Of a stretch of 46,685 bases of DNA, positions 14,424-25,553 are shown in pieces. The position numbers and the translations under genes were made by a program. The stretch's first letter is position 1. The number at the start of each line of letters is the position of its first letter. The stretch covers positions 1 through 46,685 of the forward strand of contig JALHQC010000031.1 in NCBI GenBank assembly GCA_022842165.1. The letters are read 5' to 3'. The DNA is from a bacterium (GTDB taxonomy: Bacteria > Pseudomonadota > Alphaproteobacteria > Rhizobiales > Aestuariivirgaceae). The notes beneath the pieces were generated by a model. It searched no databases. It was not told the DNA's origin and saw nothing but the letters and a program-made list of their open reading frames with translations.

Positions 14424-15650
14424 CTAGCCCCTGCCATCAAGCCGCCGCGCCGTCCGGAGTTCGGGAAACCATCGCGACCAGAAATAGGCAACTGCCACCG
14501 TGCCAGCGCCGCCGAGACTGACGGCTGCCACCGCGCCGATCCCTGCTGCCACCACGCCTGCCCTGAACTCGCCCAATTCATTGGACGCGCCGATGAACAC
14601 GCGGTTGACGGCATTGACGCGGCCCCGCACGTCGTCCGGTGTCCAGAGCTGCAGCAGCGTCTCGCGCACATAAACGCTGATCATGTCGCAGGCACCCATG
14701 AGGGCCAGTGCGGCGATGGAAAGCGGCACCCAGGTGGAAAGCCCGAATACCATTGTGAAGAACCCGAATGCCGCGACGAATACAAAGAGTACGACACCTG
14801 CCCTGTCCCTGATGCCGAATTTCGCCAGATAGAGCGCCATCGTCACCGCGCCCACGCCGGGCGCGGCGCGCAGAAGCCCAAGGCCCCACGGCCCGACATC
14901 CAGTATGTCGCGTGCGTAGACCGGAAGCAGTGCAACTGCGCCTCCCAGCAGCACCGCGAAGAGATCGAGCGAGATCGCACCCAGCACGATCTTTTCCTTG
15001 CGGATGAAGGCAAAGCCCGCGAACAGCGTTTCAAGCGTCGTCTGGTCGGCATGGTTTGCCTGCGGCACGCGGCCGATGAGAGCCACCATGACGATGGCAA
15101 GCGCGATCAGCCCCAGTGCCGCGCCATAGGCGGCCGTTCCGGCGATGCCATACAGCAATCCTCCTGCGACCGGGCCGACGATGTTGGCAATCTGCCACGC
15201 CATCGAATTGAGCGAAATGCCATGGGCGATCGCCTCTTTCGGCAAAAGATTCGGCGCCAGCGCATCCGAGGCCGGATTGAGGAAAGCGCGCGCCACGCCA
15301 AGCAACACGAGGATGCCGAACACCGGCCACACCTCGCTGGGGCTGGACCACGTAAACATCAGAAGGCCAAGCGCGCACAGGGCCTCAAGGCCGAGGCACA
15401 AGGCCATGATCAGCCGGCGGTTGAACTTGTCCGCGACGAGGCCAGTGACCAGCACCAGAAGCAGCGGCGGCATGAATTGCGCCAGTCCGACAAGGCCCAG
15501 ATCCAGCGGATCGCGCGTAATGTCATAGACTTGCCAGCCCACCGAAACCGACATGATCTGGACCGCGAAACTCGCCGACCACAGCGCCAGCCAGTAAAAC
15601 ACGAAAGGCCTGTGCCGGAGCGCATTGGCCTGGGGATCGGTCACCTTCAT
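14424..15650 (-). CDS. MFS exporter, EntS-like
   Basis: This 408-residue protein has 12 membrane segments and starts with RHRPFVFYWLALWSASFAVQIMSVSVGWQVYDIT, the pattern of the EntS/MFS_3 efflux group. The loop motif LVADKFNRRLIM follows the second segment, and RETLLQLWTPDDVRGRVNAVNRVFIGASNELGEF is typical of the second half. Relatives export siderophores or drugs, and the substrate here is unknown. It is the first gene of the leftward MFS-trmJ-murI operon and is divergent from the first CHAT gene, with 87 bases between. Confidence 0.9.
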   Translation of the reverse strand: MKVTDPQANALRHRPFVFYWLALWSASFAVQIMSVSVGWQVYDITRDPLDLGLVGLAQFMPPLLLVLVTGLVADKFNRRLIMALCLGLEALCALGLLMFTWSSPSEVWPVFGILVLLGVARAFLNPASDALAPNLLPKEAIAHGISLNSMAWQIANIVGPVAGGLLYGIAGTAAYGAALGLIALAIVMVALIGRVPQANHADQTTLETLFAGFAFIRKEKIVLGAISLDLFAVLLGGAVALLPVYARDILDVGPWGLGLLRAAPGVGAVTMALYLAKFGIRDRAGVVLFVFVAAFGFFTMVFGLSTWVPLSIAALALMGACDMISVYVRETLLQLWTPDDVRGRVNAVNRVFIGASNELGEFRAGVVAAGIGAVAAVSLGGAGTVAVAYFWSRWFPELRTARRLDGRG

Positions 15651-15737
15651 TCAGCCAGCCCTGCCACGGCGGGGTTTCACTGTCAAAGCCCGGCGGCCGA
15701 TTTCCGCTTTCTGCAATTCGTGATAGAAGTTCCCTCC

Positions 15738-18707
15738 ATGTTTGGCGTGCGGACGGCGTTGATCATATTGGGTACGGCCTTGTGGGCCGGAATGCTTGCG
15801 CCTGCCTTCGGCGATGCACTGCCCTGCGAGCAGGCGGCCGGGGTGTTCTCGGCATCGGCCGAGCGTTTTGCGCGGGAAGCGCCGCCGCTCTCCAGCACTG
15901 CCGGACCGCAATCCACCGAGGAAAAGCAGGGCGAGCACACAGGCAACATCGCGCGGGAGCGCGCCGGGGTCGCGGCGGCACTGACGAAACATGGCGCAAA
16001 AAGCATCGAGTCCGCAAGGGCGCGGATCAGGCTGGCGGCGGCGCTGCGGCCTGCAGCGCAGTTGAGGCCGGCACTCGAAGAACTGGGGTTTGCCGAAACC
16101 ATACTGGAGCGGATCGCCCCTGGCGGAATGGACATGGCGATGCTCCTGCGCGAGCGGGGCCTTACCCTGTCCAACATGCGAAAGCGCGAGGAGTCGGTGG
16201 CGGCTCTCAGCGCTGCCGTCAAGCTTCATGCTGCTGGGCCGGCACGCAACGAAAGCCTCGAAGCTCTCAACAGCCAGACCCTTTCCGACGTGCTGCGCGG
16301 CCTCAGCCGCTTCGACGAAGCCTTGAAAGCCCTCAATCGCGCCCAATCGATTTATGAACGCGACCCGAAGGCCAATGCGCAATTCCTGGTGGATGTGCTG
16401 GTCAATAAGTTCATCATTCTCACCAGGCTTGGCGACGATGCCCTCGCGCTTGAGGTGATCGGCCGTGCCGTATCCCTGTCGGAAGGATCGGTGGGCCTAT
16501 ATCACGGCACGACCGCGCGGGCCCTCCACAATCACGCCATTGCCTTCCGCCGCGCCGGGTCGATGTCCGAAAGCTTCGCGACACTCGGCAAGGTCTTTGC
16601 GATCTACACCGCGCTTGGGAACAAGGTTCGTGCGTCGGAAGCGCTGGACGACGTGGCCCGCACTTTCGCCCGCATCGGCTGCATGCGCGAAGCGATCGAC
16701 TATCAGGGCCAATCGCTGCAGCGGCTCGTCTCGCAGTTCGGGCTAACTCATGTGCGCGTGGCGGATGCCGAAACATGGCTCGGCAAATACATCCGGGACT
16801 CGGGCGATATGGCTTCCGCCGCACCGCACTTCGAGAACGCCGTTGCAATTTTCGATGAACTCCTGGGACCGGACAACGTGCGCACTGCAATCACACTGCG
16901 CGAACTGGCGGCCGTACAATCGCGAGCCGGGCAGCGTGACGCCGCCGTCGCTACCCTGATCAAATCCGTCCGCGGGCTGGAACAGGGCGACGCTCCGGAC
17001 GAATTGCGCGAGAGCCTGCACATGCTCGCCCAGGTCCTGAAAGCCGAAGGCAACGTCAATGGCGCCATTCTCTTCGCCAAAAAAGCCGTCAACACGCAGC
17101 AGGAAATCCGCGCGGCAAACCGCGAACTTCCGCCCGAGCTTTCGGCGTCGCTGGCGCAGCGCTACCGCGATCTCTACCTTTATCTGGCCGACCTGCTGAT
17201 CGAGCAAGGCCGCCTCGAAGAAGCGCAACGCGTGATCGACCTGATCAAGAGCCAGGAGATGATCGACTTCGTGCGCGGTGGTCGGCCTGAGCTTCTGGCC
17301 ATCGACGGCCGCGCCCCGATGACGAAGACCGAAAGGAAAACGCTTTCAGCTATCGACGAGTTGCTGAACGCGCCTTTCGCGGTCGCCGATGAACTTGAAA
17401 AAATGCTGGCGCTGGCCAAGAAAAAGCCGCTGAATGCAACGCAGCAGGCCAGGCTCGACGAACTGAAGGCCGCTTTCAATCAGAACTACAAGTCGTTCCA
17501 GCAGGACGTGAAGAAGCTGATCGATAGCCTCGCCGGAGAAACCGCCGCCGTTCAGGGCGAGATCGTCCAGCTCCATCTCGACATGCTGGGGCAGACGCGG
17601 AAGAGGCTGAAGCAGTTCAAGGGCCGAGCCATCCTGCTGCAGATCGCCAGTCTCGACGATCAGGTGCACATCTTCGTGACCGGCACCAATACGCAAGTCC
17701 ACCGCACAGCCCCCGTACGCCGTGCAGCACTGGCAAAGATGGCCTTCGAAGCGTGGAGCGCCACCGCAAAGGCTGAAGCCGGCGCGACATTGAAGCTCGC
17801 GGCGCTCTATGATGTTCTGATCCGTCCCGTCGAGAAGGACTTGGCGGATTCAGGCGCCGATGTGGTGATGCTGAACCTTGAAGGTTTCCTACGCTATATT
17901 CCTTTCGCGGCGCTCCACTCCGGCAAGGGCTATCTGATCGAGGACTATGCCTTGACCATGCAGACGCCGGCCGCCGACACGCAATATGCGGTAGGCGCGC
18001 GCGATCGTGCCAGCGCGGTGGGCTTCGGCGTTACCGACGCCTTGCGGGATTTTTCCGGCCTTCCGGGGGTGGCAAAGGAACTTGAGACTATATTTGACGG
18101 CACCGACAATGCCGGCGTTTTCGCGGGCTCCCCCTACATGAATGGCGCCTTCAACGCCGATGACTTTGCGCTGGCGCTCGAAAGCCGCCCACAGTTCGTG
18201 CACATCGCAAGTCATTTCAAGCTGGAGCCGGGCGACGAAACGAAGTCTTTCCTGCTGCTTGGCACGGGCGATGCGCTGACCCTCGACATGATCCGCACCG
18301 ATCCACGTTTCCAGTTTGCCGATGTCGACCTGCTAACGCTGTCTGCTTGCGAAACGGCCGGAGAAGTCGGGTCTGACGGAAAGGAAGTCGAAAGCTTCGC
18401 CACTCTGGCACAGGCCAGCGGCGCATCCTCGGTGATGGCCACGCTGTGGCCCATCGCCGACGAGTCGACGGCGGAACTGATGGCGGGCTTCTACAAGAGC
18501 CTGCTGGACCAGCAACTCGACAAGGCCACGGCCCTGCGCCTGGCACAGGTGGAGATGATCCACGGTGGCGGAAACGGCGCGGTCGCCATGGTGGTGAAGC
18601 GCGGCGTGCAAGCAACCGACGAGCCCGCAGTTGCCGACCAAACGGTCCGGCAGCATTCTCACCCCTATTATTGGTCGGCATTCATACTGATGGGAAACTG
18701 GTTGTAA
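15738..18707 (+). CDS. Exported TPR-CHAT protein (caspase-like peptidase), first of a tandem pair
   Basis: This 989-residue protein has a signal peptide (residues 1-26), a long tetratricopeptide region (about 90-490, with repeats such as DEALKALNRAQSIYE), a helical coiled-coil linker (about 540-640) and a C-terminal CHAT domain (about 700-989). The CHAT dyad is visible: His826 in HIASHF and Cys871 in LSACET. The domain ends in HPYYWSAFILMGNW, a CHAT-family end. CHAT proteins are caspase-like cysteine peptidases. The signal peptide places it in the periplasm or outside, unlike the cytoplasmic CHAT proteases of defence systems. It is followed 54 bases later by a paralogue. Confidence 0.9.
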   Translation: MFGVRTALIILGTALWAGMLAPAFGDALPCEQAAGVFSASAERFAREAPPLSSTAGPQSTEEKQGEHTGNIARERAGVAAALTKHGAKSIESARARIRLAAALRPAAQLRPALEELGFAETILERIAPGGMDMAMLLRERGLTLSNMRKREESVAALSAAVKLHAAGPARNESLEALNSQTLSDVLRGLSRFDEALKALNRAQSIYERDPKANAQFLVDVLVNKFIILTRLGDDALALEVIGRAVSLSEGSVGLYHGTTARALHNHAIAFRRAGSMSESFATLGKVFAIYTALGNKVRASEALDDVARTFARIGCMREAIDYQGQSLQRLVSQFGLTHVRVADAETWLGKYIRDSGDMASAAPHFENAVAIFDELLGPDNVRTAITLRELAAVQSRAGQRDAAVATLIKSVRGLEQGDAPDELRESLHMLAQVLKAEGNVNGAILFAKKAVNTQQEIRAANRELPPELSASLAQRYRDLYLYLADLLIEQGRLEEAQRVIDLIKSQEMIDFVRGGRPELLAIDGRAPMTKTERKTLSAIDELLNAPFAVADELEKMLALAKKKPLNATQQARLDELKAAFNQNYKSFQQDVKKLIDSLAGETAAVQGEIVQLHLDMLGQTRKRLKQFKGRAILLQIASLDDQVHIFVTGTNTQVHRTAPVRRAALAKMAFEAWSATAKAEAGATLKLAALYDVLIRPVEKDLADSGADVVMLNLEGFLRYIPFAALHSGKGYLIEDYALTMQTPAADTQYAVGARDRASAVGFGVTDALRDFSGLPGVAKELETIFDGTDNAGVFAGSPYMNGAFNADDFALALESRPQFVHIASHFKLEPGDETKSFLLLGTGDALTLDMIRTDPRFQFADVDLLTLSACETAGEVGSDGKEVESFATLAQASGASSVMATLWPIADESTAELMAGFYKSLLDQQLDKATALRLAQVEMIHGGGNGAVAMVVKRGVQATDEPAVADQTVRQHSHPYYWSAFILMGNWL

Positions 18708-18761
18708 TTCTCCGCAATCCCGCCAGATTCTGCGCTCACACCACGGCAATCGCGCTTCACA

Positions 18762-21458
18762 ATGGTTCTCATGCGCCGCTTCATCATCCGTTGCCTCGTC
18801 TTCCTTGTTCTTGGCTCAGGCGGCTACGCTATCGCCCAGACGCCGGTTGATGATCTGAAATCGCTGGAACAGCGCGCCGCCGAGAACGATGTCGCCGCCA
18901 TGGTCGAGCTTGGCAGCCGATACCACAACGGCACGGGTGTGGCGGTGGACCTGCGGCAAGCGGAACGATGGTATGGATCGGCTGCGGCGCGCGGCGATAT
19001 CAATGGGACGTTCTTCTTGGGCGGAATATACCTGTTCCGGGGCTCGGAAGACGATCACCGCCGCGCCCGGCAATTGTTCCGGCGTGCCTTGCGGCTGTGC
19101 GAAAACCCTGAGAACAAGGCCACCTGCAGCCCGCTCCACATTCTGAACTACCTGGCCATGGCGGAGCGCGAACTGGCGCTCTATGGCGACGCACTGAAAT
19201 CGGCGGCGCGTGTCGGCGATCTGGCAGCGGCCGCGGGCGACGAATACATGGTGGCGCTGTCGCACGAAGAAAGGGGCATGAGCTATCAGCTCATGGGCCT
19301 GCCCGCCGAGGCAATGAGGCACTACGAGACTGCCCGTCCCGCATACGAGAAGCTGCATGGCAAGAACGGCGTACCTGTCGCAAATCTGCTGCTCAACATG
19401 GGCAACACGCTCGAAGCCATGTCGCGCCATGAAGACTCGATCGCGGCATACCGGGAAGCCCTGGGGATTCTCGAAAAGGCGCCAGGCAATAACGAACTGT
19501 CGATCGCCTATCTCTACATCAATATCGGCTGGTCTCTGGCTCAAATCCCGCGCTACGACGAGGCCTATGCCGAATCCGAACGCGGCCTCAGCTTGCTGCA
19601 GCGGGCGTCCGGTTCGATCATGGACCGTGCCGGCTATGTTCTGAACAACATGGGCATCATCCGCGAGCGGCAAGGGCGCCATGCCGAGGCGATCGCCCTC
19701 AATCTTCGTTCGCTGGTGATCTACGAACGCTTCGCCGATATCAGTCAGGCGCCGAAGCGCTGGGCATTGCGCTCGTTGTCGAAATCTTACTCGGCGCTTG
19801 GGCAGAACGGCAAGGCGATCTTGTTTGCGAAGCTGGCCGTGAACACGCACCAGCAAATCCGCGAGAAGAACCGCGAACTGGATCAGAGCAGCACCCAGGC
19901 GCTGACCGAAGGCTGGCGCGACCTCTACCAGGATCTTGCCGACCTGCTGATTGCCGAGGGCAGGATCGCCGAAGCGCAAACCGTGCTCGACATGTTGAAA
20001 CAGCAGGAACTCATCGAGTTCGTCAGGCGCGATTCCTCGGCCGGAACTGAAAGCGCAAGTGCCGGTCTTACGAAACGCGAGTCGGAAGCGTCCGGCAAGC
20101 TGCAGGACGCCATGCAGGGCGCCATGGCCATAGCCGTCGAACTCGACGCGCTGAACGCCAGGAAGCAGGCCGGCAACCTGAGCGCCGAAGACGGGAACCG
20201 TATCGCCGTTCTCGAGGCCGCACTCGACAGGAGCTATGACGAGTTTGTCTCGGGCGTCGATACGCTGCTGGCGGAGAGCGCCGGCGAGACTGCGGATGTT
20301 CAAGTCGAAATTGCCGCTCTGAATCTGGACTACGCGGCGGACCGGCAAGAGCTTCTTCGCGACATGCCAAGAACCACGGTTCTCTTGCAGGCGGCGAGCC
20401 TCGAGGATTCGCTGCACCTGTTCCTGACGGCGAAGGATGCATCCATTCACCGGCAGGTCAGGATCCCGCGCGCCGAACTCTCCCGCAAGATTTTTGAAAC
20501 GCTCCGCGCTATCGAGGCACGCGATCCCGCCGCTGACGCGTTTCTCTCCGATCTCTACAATCTCCTTGTAAAGCCCGTCGAGCGGGATCTCGAAGCCTCC
20601 GGCGCGGAAATCATCATGCTGAACCTGGGCGGCTTCCTGCGCTATCTGCCCTTTGCCGCGTTGAAATCGGAAACGGGATATCTGATCGAGCATTATGCCA
20701 TCGCGATCGACACTCCGTCGGCGCGCACCAGGTTCGAAGCGGTGGACCGGAGCGGCGCTGATGCTGCCGGGTTCGGAGTAACCGCTGCTCACCCGGGCTT
20801 TTCCCCGCTTCCCGGCGTGGCCAGGGAACTTGAAGCGATATTCAAGGGCGCCGATGCCAGCGGCCAGCTGGCAGGCGTCCCGGTGATGGACCAGTCGTTC
20901 ACTGCAGACAGCCTGAAAGACGCGTTGAAGAAGCGGCCAAAGCTTCTGCATGTGGCGAGTCATTTCAAATTCGTGCCCGGCAACGAAACCGACTCCTTTC
21001 TGCTGCTTGGCAACGGCGAAGCCCTCACGCTCGAACAAATCCGCAAGGGCCGGGGTTTCCGCTTCGGCGGCGTGGATTTGGTTACGCTGTCGGCCTGCGA
21101 AACGGCCAAAGGCGGCGGCGCCGAGGGCGACGAAGTCGAAAGCTTCGGCGCCATCGCGCAGATGAACGGCGCTTCCGCCGTCATGGCGACGCTGTGGCCC
21201 ATCGCTGACGAGCCTTCGGGCCAGCTCATGGCCGACTTCTACAAGGGCCTGGTGGTCGACGGCCTCGACAAGGCCGGCGCGCTGCGGCGCGCGCAGATCG
21301 CCATGCTGCGCGGCCAGAGCAATGCGGAATCGAATGTTCCTGAGCGCGGCGCATCGGCGGCGGAAGACGGAGCGGCCCTGCCGCCGGAGACGGGCGCCGT
21401 CACCACCCGCCATCCCTATTACTGGTCGCCCTACATTCTGATGGGCAACTGGCTTTAA
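18762..21458 (+). CDS. Exported Sel1/TPR-CHAT protein, second of the tandem pair
   Basis: This 898-residue protein (a second ATG at 18771 is possible) has a signal peptide ending near AIAQ, a Sel1-like repeat (about residues 39-90, AMVELGSRYHNGTGVAVDLRQAERWY), then TPRs (about 125-370), a helical linker and a CHAT domain. The dyad is His734 in HVASHF and Cys779 in LSACET. The C-terminus (HPYYWSPYILMGNWL) and linker segment (AVNTHQQIREKNREL) align with the first protein, so it is a duplicated and diverged gene. It likely shares an operon with the first. Convergent with the phosphonate gene, four bases apart. Confidence 0.9.
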   Translation: MVLMRRFIIRCLVFLVLGSGGYAIAQTPVDDLKSLEQRAAENDVAAMVELGSRYHNGTGVAVDLRQAERWYGSAAARGDINGTFFLGGIYLFRGSEDDHRRARQLFRRALRLCENPENKATCSPLHILNYLAMAERELALYGDALKSAARVGDLAAAAGDEYMVALSHEERGMSYQLMGLPAEAMRHYETARPAYEKLHGKNGVPVANLLLNMGNTLEAMSRHEDSIAAYREALGILEKAPGNNELSIAYLYINIGWSLAQIPRYDEAYAESERGLSLLQRASGSIMDRAGYVLNNMGIIRERQGRHAEAIALNLRSLVIYERFADISQAPKRWALRSLSKSYSALGQNGKAILFAKLAVNTHQQIREKNRELDQSSTQALTEGWRDLYQDLADLLIAEGRIAEAQTVLDMLKQQELIEFVRRDSSAGTESASAGLTKRESEASGKLQDAMQGAMAIAVELDALNARKQAGNLSAEDGNRIAVLEAALDRSYDEFVSGVDTLLAESAGETADVQVEIAALNLDYAADRQELLRDMPRTTVLLQAASLEDSLHLFLTAKDASIHRQVRIPRAELSRKIFETLRAIEARDPAADAFLSDLYNLLVKPVERDLEASGAEIIMLNLGGFLRYLPFAALKSETGYLIEHYAIAIDTPSARTRFEAVDRSGADAAGFGVTAAHPGFSPLPGVARELEAIFKGADASGQLAGVPVMDQSFTADSLKDALKKRPKLLHVASHFKFVPGNETDSFLLLGNGEALTLEQIRKGRGFRFGGVDLVTLSACETAKGGGAEGDEVESFGAIAQMNGASAVMATLWPIADEPSGQLMADFYKGLVVDGLDKAGALRRAQIAMLRGQSNAESNVPERGASAAEDGAALPPETGAVTTRHPYYWSPYILMGNWL

Positions 21459-21461
21459 GCC

Positions 21462-22028
21462 TTATCTGGCCTGACGCGCGACAACGCGCTCCAGCAGCGG
21501 CATGTAGTAACGGAATTCCGGCGTTTCGGCGCCTGGCGTCTTGCCGGCATCGTCCCAGATCCGGACGCGGACGGCCTCGCGGTAATGCGGATTGCGCTCG
21601 AACGCCTCGGCCTCGTCCTGCGTCATCGGCCCGCCCTGCAGCGACAGGCTGTGCTTCGATGCTTCGGACAGGCGGTCGAAATAGGCCTTGTCGGTGGCAC
21701 ACAGATAGCGCTTGGCCGGCACATGCAGCCGTACACAGTCGGTCACCACCGGCGGGAAAAACGGTTCGAGCACCTTGGCGCCCGACTCCTCATGAAGATT
21801 GTCGCGGCTGTCCTCAGGCGAATAGGGCCCGAACTCGGACGTGTAGTGCCCGATATCATGCAGAAGGGCCGCAGCGACGAGGTCGTCCGGCGCGCCTTCC
21901 GCTTCCGCCAGCAACGCTCCCTGCAGCATGTGCTGCGACATCGTAACGGGTTCGCCAAGATAGGATTCCGCTCCGCGCCGCTCGAAGATGTCGGCGATGA
22001 AGGCCACGATGTTGGATTTGTCGAGCAT
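21462..22028 (-). CDS. tmpB: HD-domain mixed-valent diiron oxygenase, TmpB/PhnZ-like
   Basis: This 188-residue protein matches PhnZ/TmpB, which cleave 1-hydroxy-2-aminoethyl-phosphonate or its trimethylammonium analogue, releasing phosphate. All metal ligands of the family line up: His33, His57-Asp58 (LLHDIGHY), His79, His102 and Asp160, along with Tyr23, Glu26 and Lys106, which in PhnZ sit in the substrate pocket. The SLSLQGGPMT stretch is also typical. ATG at 22028 was chosen; an upstream extension overlaps tmpA. It is encoded 8 bases downstream of the dioxygenase. TmpB versus PhnZ is inferred from the BBOX-like partner. Confidence 0.87.
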   Translation of the reverse strand: MLDKSNIVAFIADIFERRGAESYLGEPVTMSQHMLQGALLAEAEGAPDDLVAAALLHDIGHYTSEFGPYSPEDSRDNLHEESGAKVLEPFFPPVVTDCVRLHVPAKRYLCATDKAYFDRLSEASKHSLSLQGGPMTQDEAEAFERNPHYREAVRVRIWDDAGKTPGAETPEFRYYMPLLERVVARQAR

Positions 22029-22036
22029 TGGCACAG

Positions 22037-23245
<1,209 letters not shown>

Positions 23246-23329
23246 CTATCCGTCGGAATTGCCCGCGCATGGCATGCCTGCTAAGACCCCGCTCGTCGGA
23301 TTCCGCTCTACAACAGAAGGTTTTTTCAC

Positions 23330-24541
23330 ATGGCGAAGATCAAGGTCCAGAACCCGGTTGTCGAGCTGGACGGCGACGAGATGACCCGCATCATCTGGGA
23401 TCTCATCAAGAAGAAACTCATTCATCCCTATCTCGACATCGATCTTCACTACTACGATCTCTCGGTCGAGAATCGCGACGCGACCGACGACCAGGTGACG
23501 ATCGACTCCGCCAATGCCATCCGGGAACATGGCGTGGGCGTGAAATGCGCCACGATCACTCCGGATGCGGCGCGCGTCAAGGAGTTCAACCTGAAGCAGA
23601 TGTGGAAGTCGCCCAACGGCACGATCCGCAACATCCTCGGCGGCGTCATCTTCCGCGAGCCGATTATCTGCCGGAACGTTCCGCGCCTCGTACCGGGCTG
23701 GACGCAACCCATCATCATCGGCCGCCATGCCTTCGGAGACCAGTACCGGGCGACTGACTTCGCATTTCCGGGCAAGGGCACGCTGACGATCAAGTTCGTC
23801 GGCGAGGACGGCGCCGTCATCGAAAGAGAAGTGTTCAAGGCGCCCAGCGCAGGCGTTGCGATGGCGATGTACAATCTCGACGACTCGATCGCGGAATTCG
23901 CGCGGGCATCCTTCAATTATGGCCTGTCCCGGAAGTATCCCGTCTATCTTTCCACCAAGAACACGATTCTCAAGGCCTACGACGGCCGCTTCAAGGACAT
24001 CTTCCAGTCGATCTACGATTCCGAATTCAAGCCGCAGTTCGAAGCGGCGAACATCGCTTACGAGCACCGGCTGATCGACGACATGGTCGCTTCCGCCATG
24101 AAATGGACGGGCGGCTACGTCTGGGCCTGCAAGAATTACGATGGCGACGTGCAATCCGACCTTGTGGCCCAGGGCTATGGTTCGCTTGGTCTGATGACCT
24201 CGGTGCTGATGACGCCGGACGGCAAGACCGTGGAGGCGGAGGCGGCACACGGCACCGTGACGCGGCACTATCGCCTGCATCAGCAGGGAAAGCAGACCTC
24301 GACCAATTCGGCCGCCTCGATTTTCGCGTGGACGGGCGGCTTGAAGCATCGCGCCAAGCTGGACGGCAATGCCCGGCTCTCGGCCTTCGCGGACACGCTG
24401 GAGAAAACCGTCGTCGCCACGATCGAGGGCGGTCAGATGACCAAGGACCTCGCCGTCCTCGTCGGCCCGGAACAGACCTGGCTTTCGACTGAGGGTTTTC
24501 TCGATGCCGTCGACGCCAACTTGCAGAAGGCCATGGCCTGA
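23330..24541 (+). CDS. icd: NADP-dependent isocitrate dehydrogenase
   Basis: This 403-residue enzyme oxidises isocitrate to 2-oxoglutarate in the TCA cycle. It is the eukaryote-like homodimeric class: [23 protein letters not shown] at the start, [20 protein letters not shown] in the substrate site and [17 protein letters not shown] binding NADP. Length and the NLQKAMA end are normal. It is followed without gap by a lysE-type gene (TGATG overlap). A weak RBS AGAAGG precedes the ATG. Confidence 0.97.
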   Translation: MAKIKVQNPVVELDGDEMTRIIWDLIKKKLIHPYLDIDLHYYDLSVENRDATDDQVTIDSANAIREHGVGVKCATITPDAARVKEFNLKQMWKSPNGTIRNILGGVIFREPIICRNVPRLVPGWTQPIIIGRHAFGDQYRATDFAFPGKGTLTIKFVGEDGAVIEREVFKAPSAGVAMAMYNLDDSIAEFARASFNYGLSRKYPVYLSTKNTILKAYDGRFKDIFQSIYDSEFKPQFEAANIAYEHRLIDDMVASAMKWTGGYVWACKNYDGDVQSDLVAQGYGSLGLMTSVLMTPDGKTVEAEAAHGTVTRHYRLHQQGKQTSTNSAASIFAWTGGLKHRAKLDGNARLSAFADTLEKTVVATIEGGQMTKDLAVLVGPEQTWLSTEGFLDAVDANLQKAMA

Positions 24542-25158
24542 TGACTTTCGCCGGGCTCCTCGTGTTTTCCGCGGCCTATGTGCTCGCAGTGGCCTCGCCG
24601 GGGCCCGGCATCGCGGCCGTGGTGGGCCAGGTGCTTGGCCGCGGCCTTGGCGCCGCCCCCGCCTTTATCTTGGGCATCCTCGCGGGCGATCTCGTGTGGT
24701 TCACTGCGGCGGCCCTTGGCCTCGCCGCCATTGCGCAGGCCTATGCCGGCCTCTTCATGGCGATCAAGTGGGCGGGCGTGGCCTACTTGCTATACATCGC
24801 CTGGAGGATGTGGACTGCACCCGTGGCGCCGGTCGAAACCCGCAGCGCCGGCGTGGCCCTGTCGCGCCGCGGCCTGTTCGCCGGCGGACTGACGCTGACA
24901 CTCGGCAACCCCAAGGCCATCGCTTTCTTCGTGGCCCTGTTGCCTTCGATCATAGACCTCGACCGGATGACACTGGCAGGCTTTGCCGAAGTGGCGCTGC
25001 TCATCGTAATCATCCTGCCGGGCGTGCTGATGTCCTACGCGCTCTTCGCGCATGCCGCGCGCGGATTTTTCCGCAGCACCACGGCCTTGAAACGTCTGAA
25101 CCGCGTGTCAGGCACCGCGATCGCAGGGGCTGCCGCCGCGATCGCCGTCCGCAACTGA
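24541..25158 (+). CDS. LysE/RhtB-family amino-acid exporter
   Basis: This 205-residue inner-membrane protein has six segments. The N-terminal SPGPGIAAVVGQVLGRG loop and the GLTLTLGNPKAIAFFVALLP motif identify the LysE/RhtB family, which exports amino acids or homoserine lactones by proton motive force. The substrate is unknown. Its start overlaps the icd stop (TGATG), so it may be translated together with icd, possibly exporting excess product made from 2-oxoglutarate; that link is inference. Confidence 0.92.
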   Translation: MTFAGLLVFSAAYVLAVASPGPGIAAVVGQVLGRGLGAAPAFILGILAGDLVWFTAAALGLAAIAQAYAGLFMAIKWAGVAYLLYIAWRMWTAPVAPVETRSAGVALSRRGLFAGGLTLTLGNPKAIAFFVALLPSIIDLDRMTLAGFAEVALLIVIILPGVLMSYALFAHAARGFFRSTTALKRLNRVSGTAIAGAAAAIAVRN

Positions 25159-25524
25159 TCAGGCTGCGGCCTTCTCCAGCATCTCCAGAACCTTCGGCAG
25201 GTCCACGGGCTTTCCGAACACGCCCTTGGCGCCGTTCTCCAGCGCCGTCTTCAGCAGATCGTCCGCGCTGTAGCCTGTCATGAAATAGACCTGCGCGTCG
25301 GGATGGGTTTTCCTGATTTCGATGAAGCTGTCGACGCCGTTCTTGCCCGGCATCATCACGTCGAAGAATCCGATGTCAACCTTGTTGAGACTGAAAGCCT
25401 CGATCGCTTGCTGCCCGTCATGGGCGACGATCACCTTGTGATCGTCCATCGCGAAAAGTTCGGCCAGGGACTCGGCGTTTTCCACATCGTCGTCGAGCAC
25501 CAGAATGTTGAGCGAACGGCTCAT
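25159..25524 (-). CDS. Single-domain response regulator
   Basis: This 121-residue protein is a receiver only, with no output domain. The phosphorylation pocket is complete: acidic Asp11-Asp12-Asp13, phospho-acceptor Asp55 (FFDVMMPG), Thr83 (FMTGYS) and Lys105 (FGKPVD). It is highly similar to the first receiver of the next gene, so duplication is likely. It is the last gene of a five-gene leftward signalling cluster and probably relays phosphate or acts by protein contact. Confidence 0.94.
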   Translation of the reverse strand: MSRSLNILVLDDDVENAESLAELFAMDDHKVIVAHDGQQAIEAFSLNKVDIGFFDVMMPGKNGVDSFIEIRKTHPDAQVYFMTGYSADDLLKTALENGAKGVFGKPVDLPKVLEMLEKAAA

Positions 25525-25553
25525 GGCATGTCTCCGTGAAGGGTTTTGAACGT

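Noticed and set aside
18816-21413. 865-codon open frame on the minus strand opposite the second CHAT gene
   Set aside because: High GC leaves long antisense frames open; the translation has no motif and the plus frame carries signal peptide, repeats and catalytic dyad.
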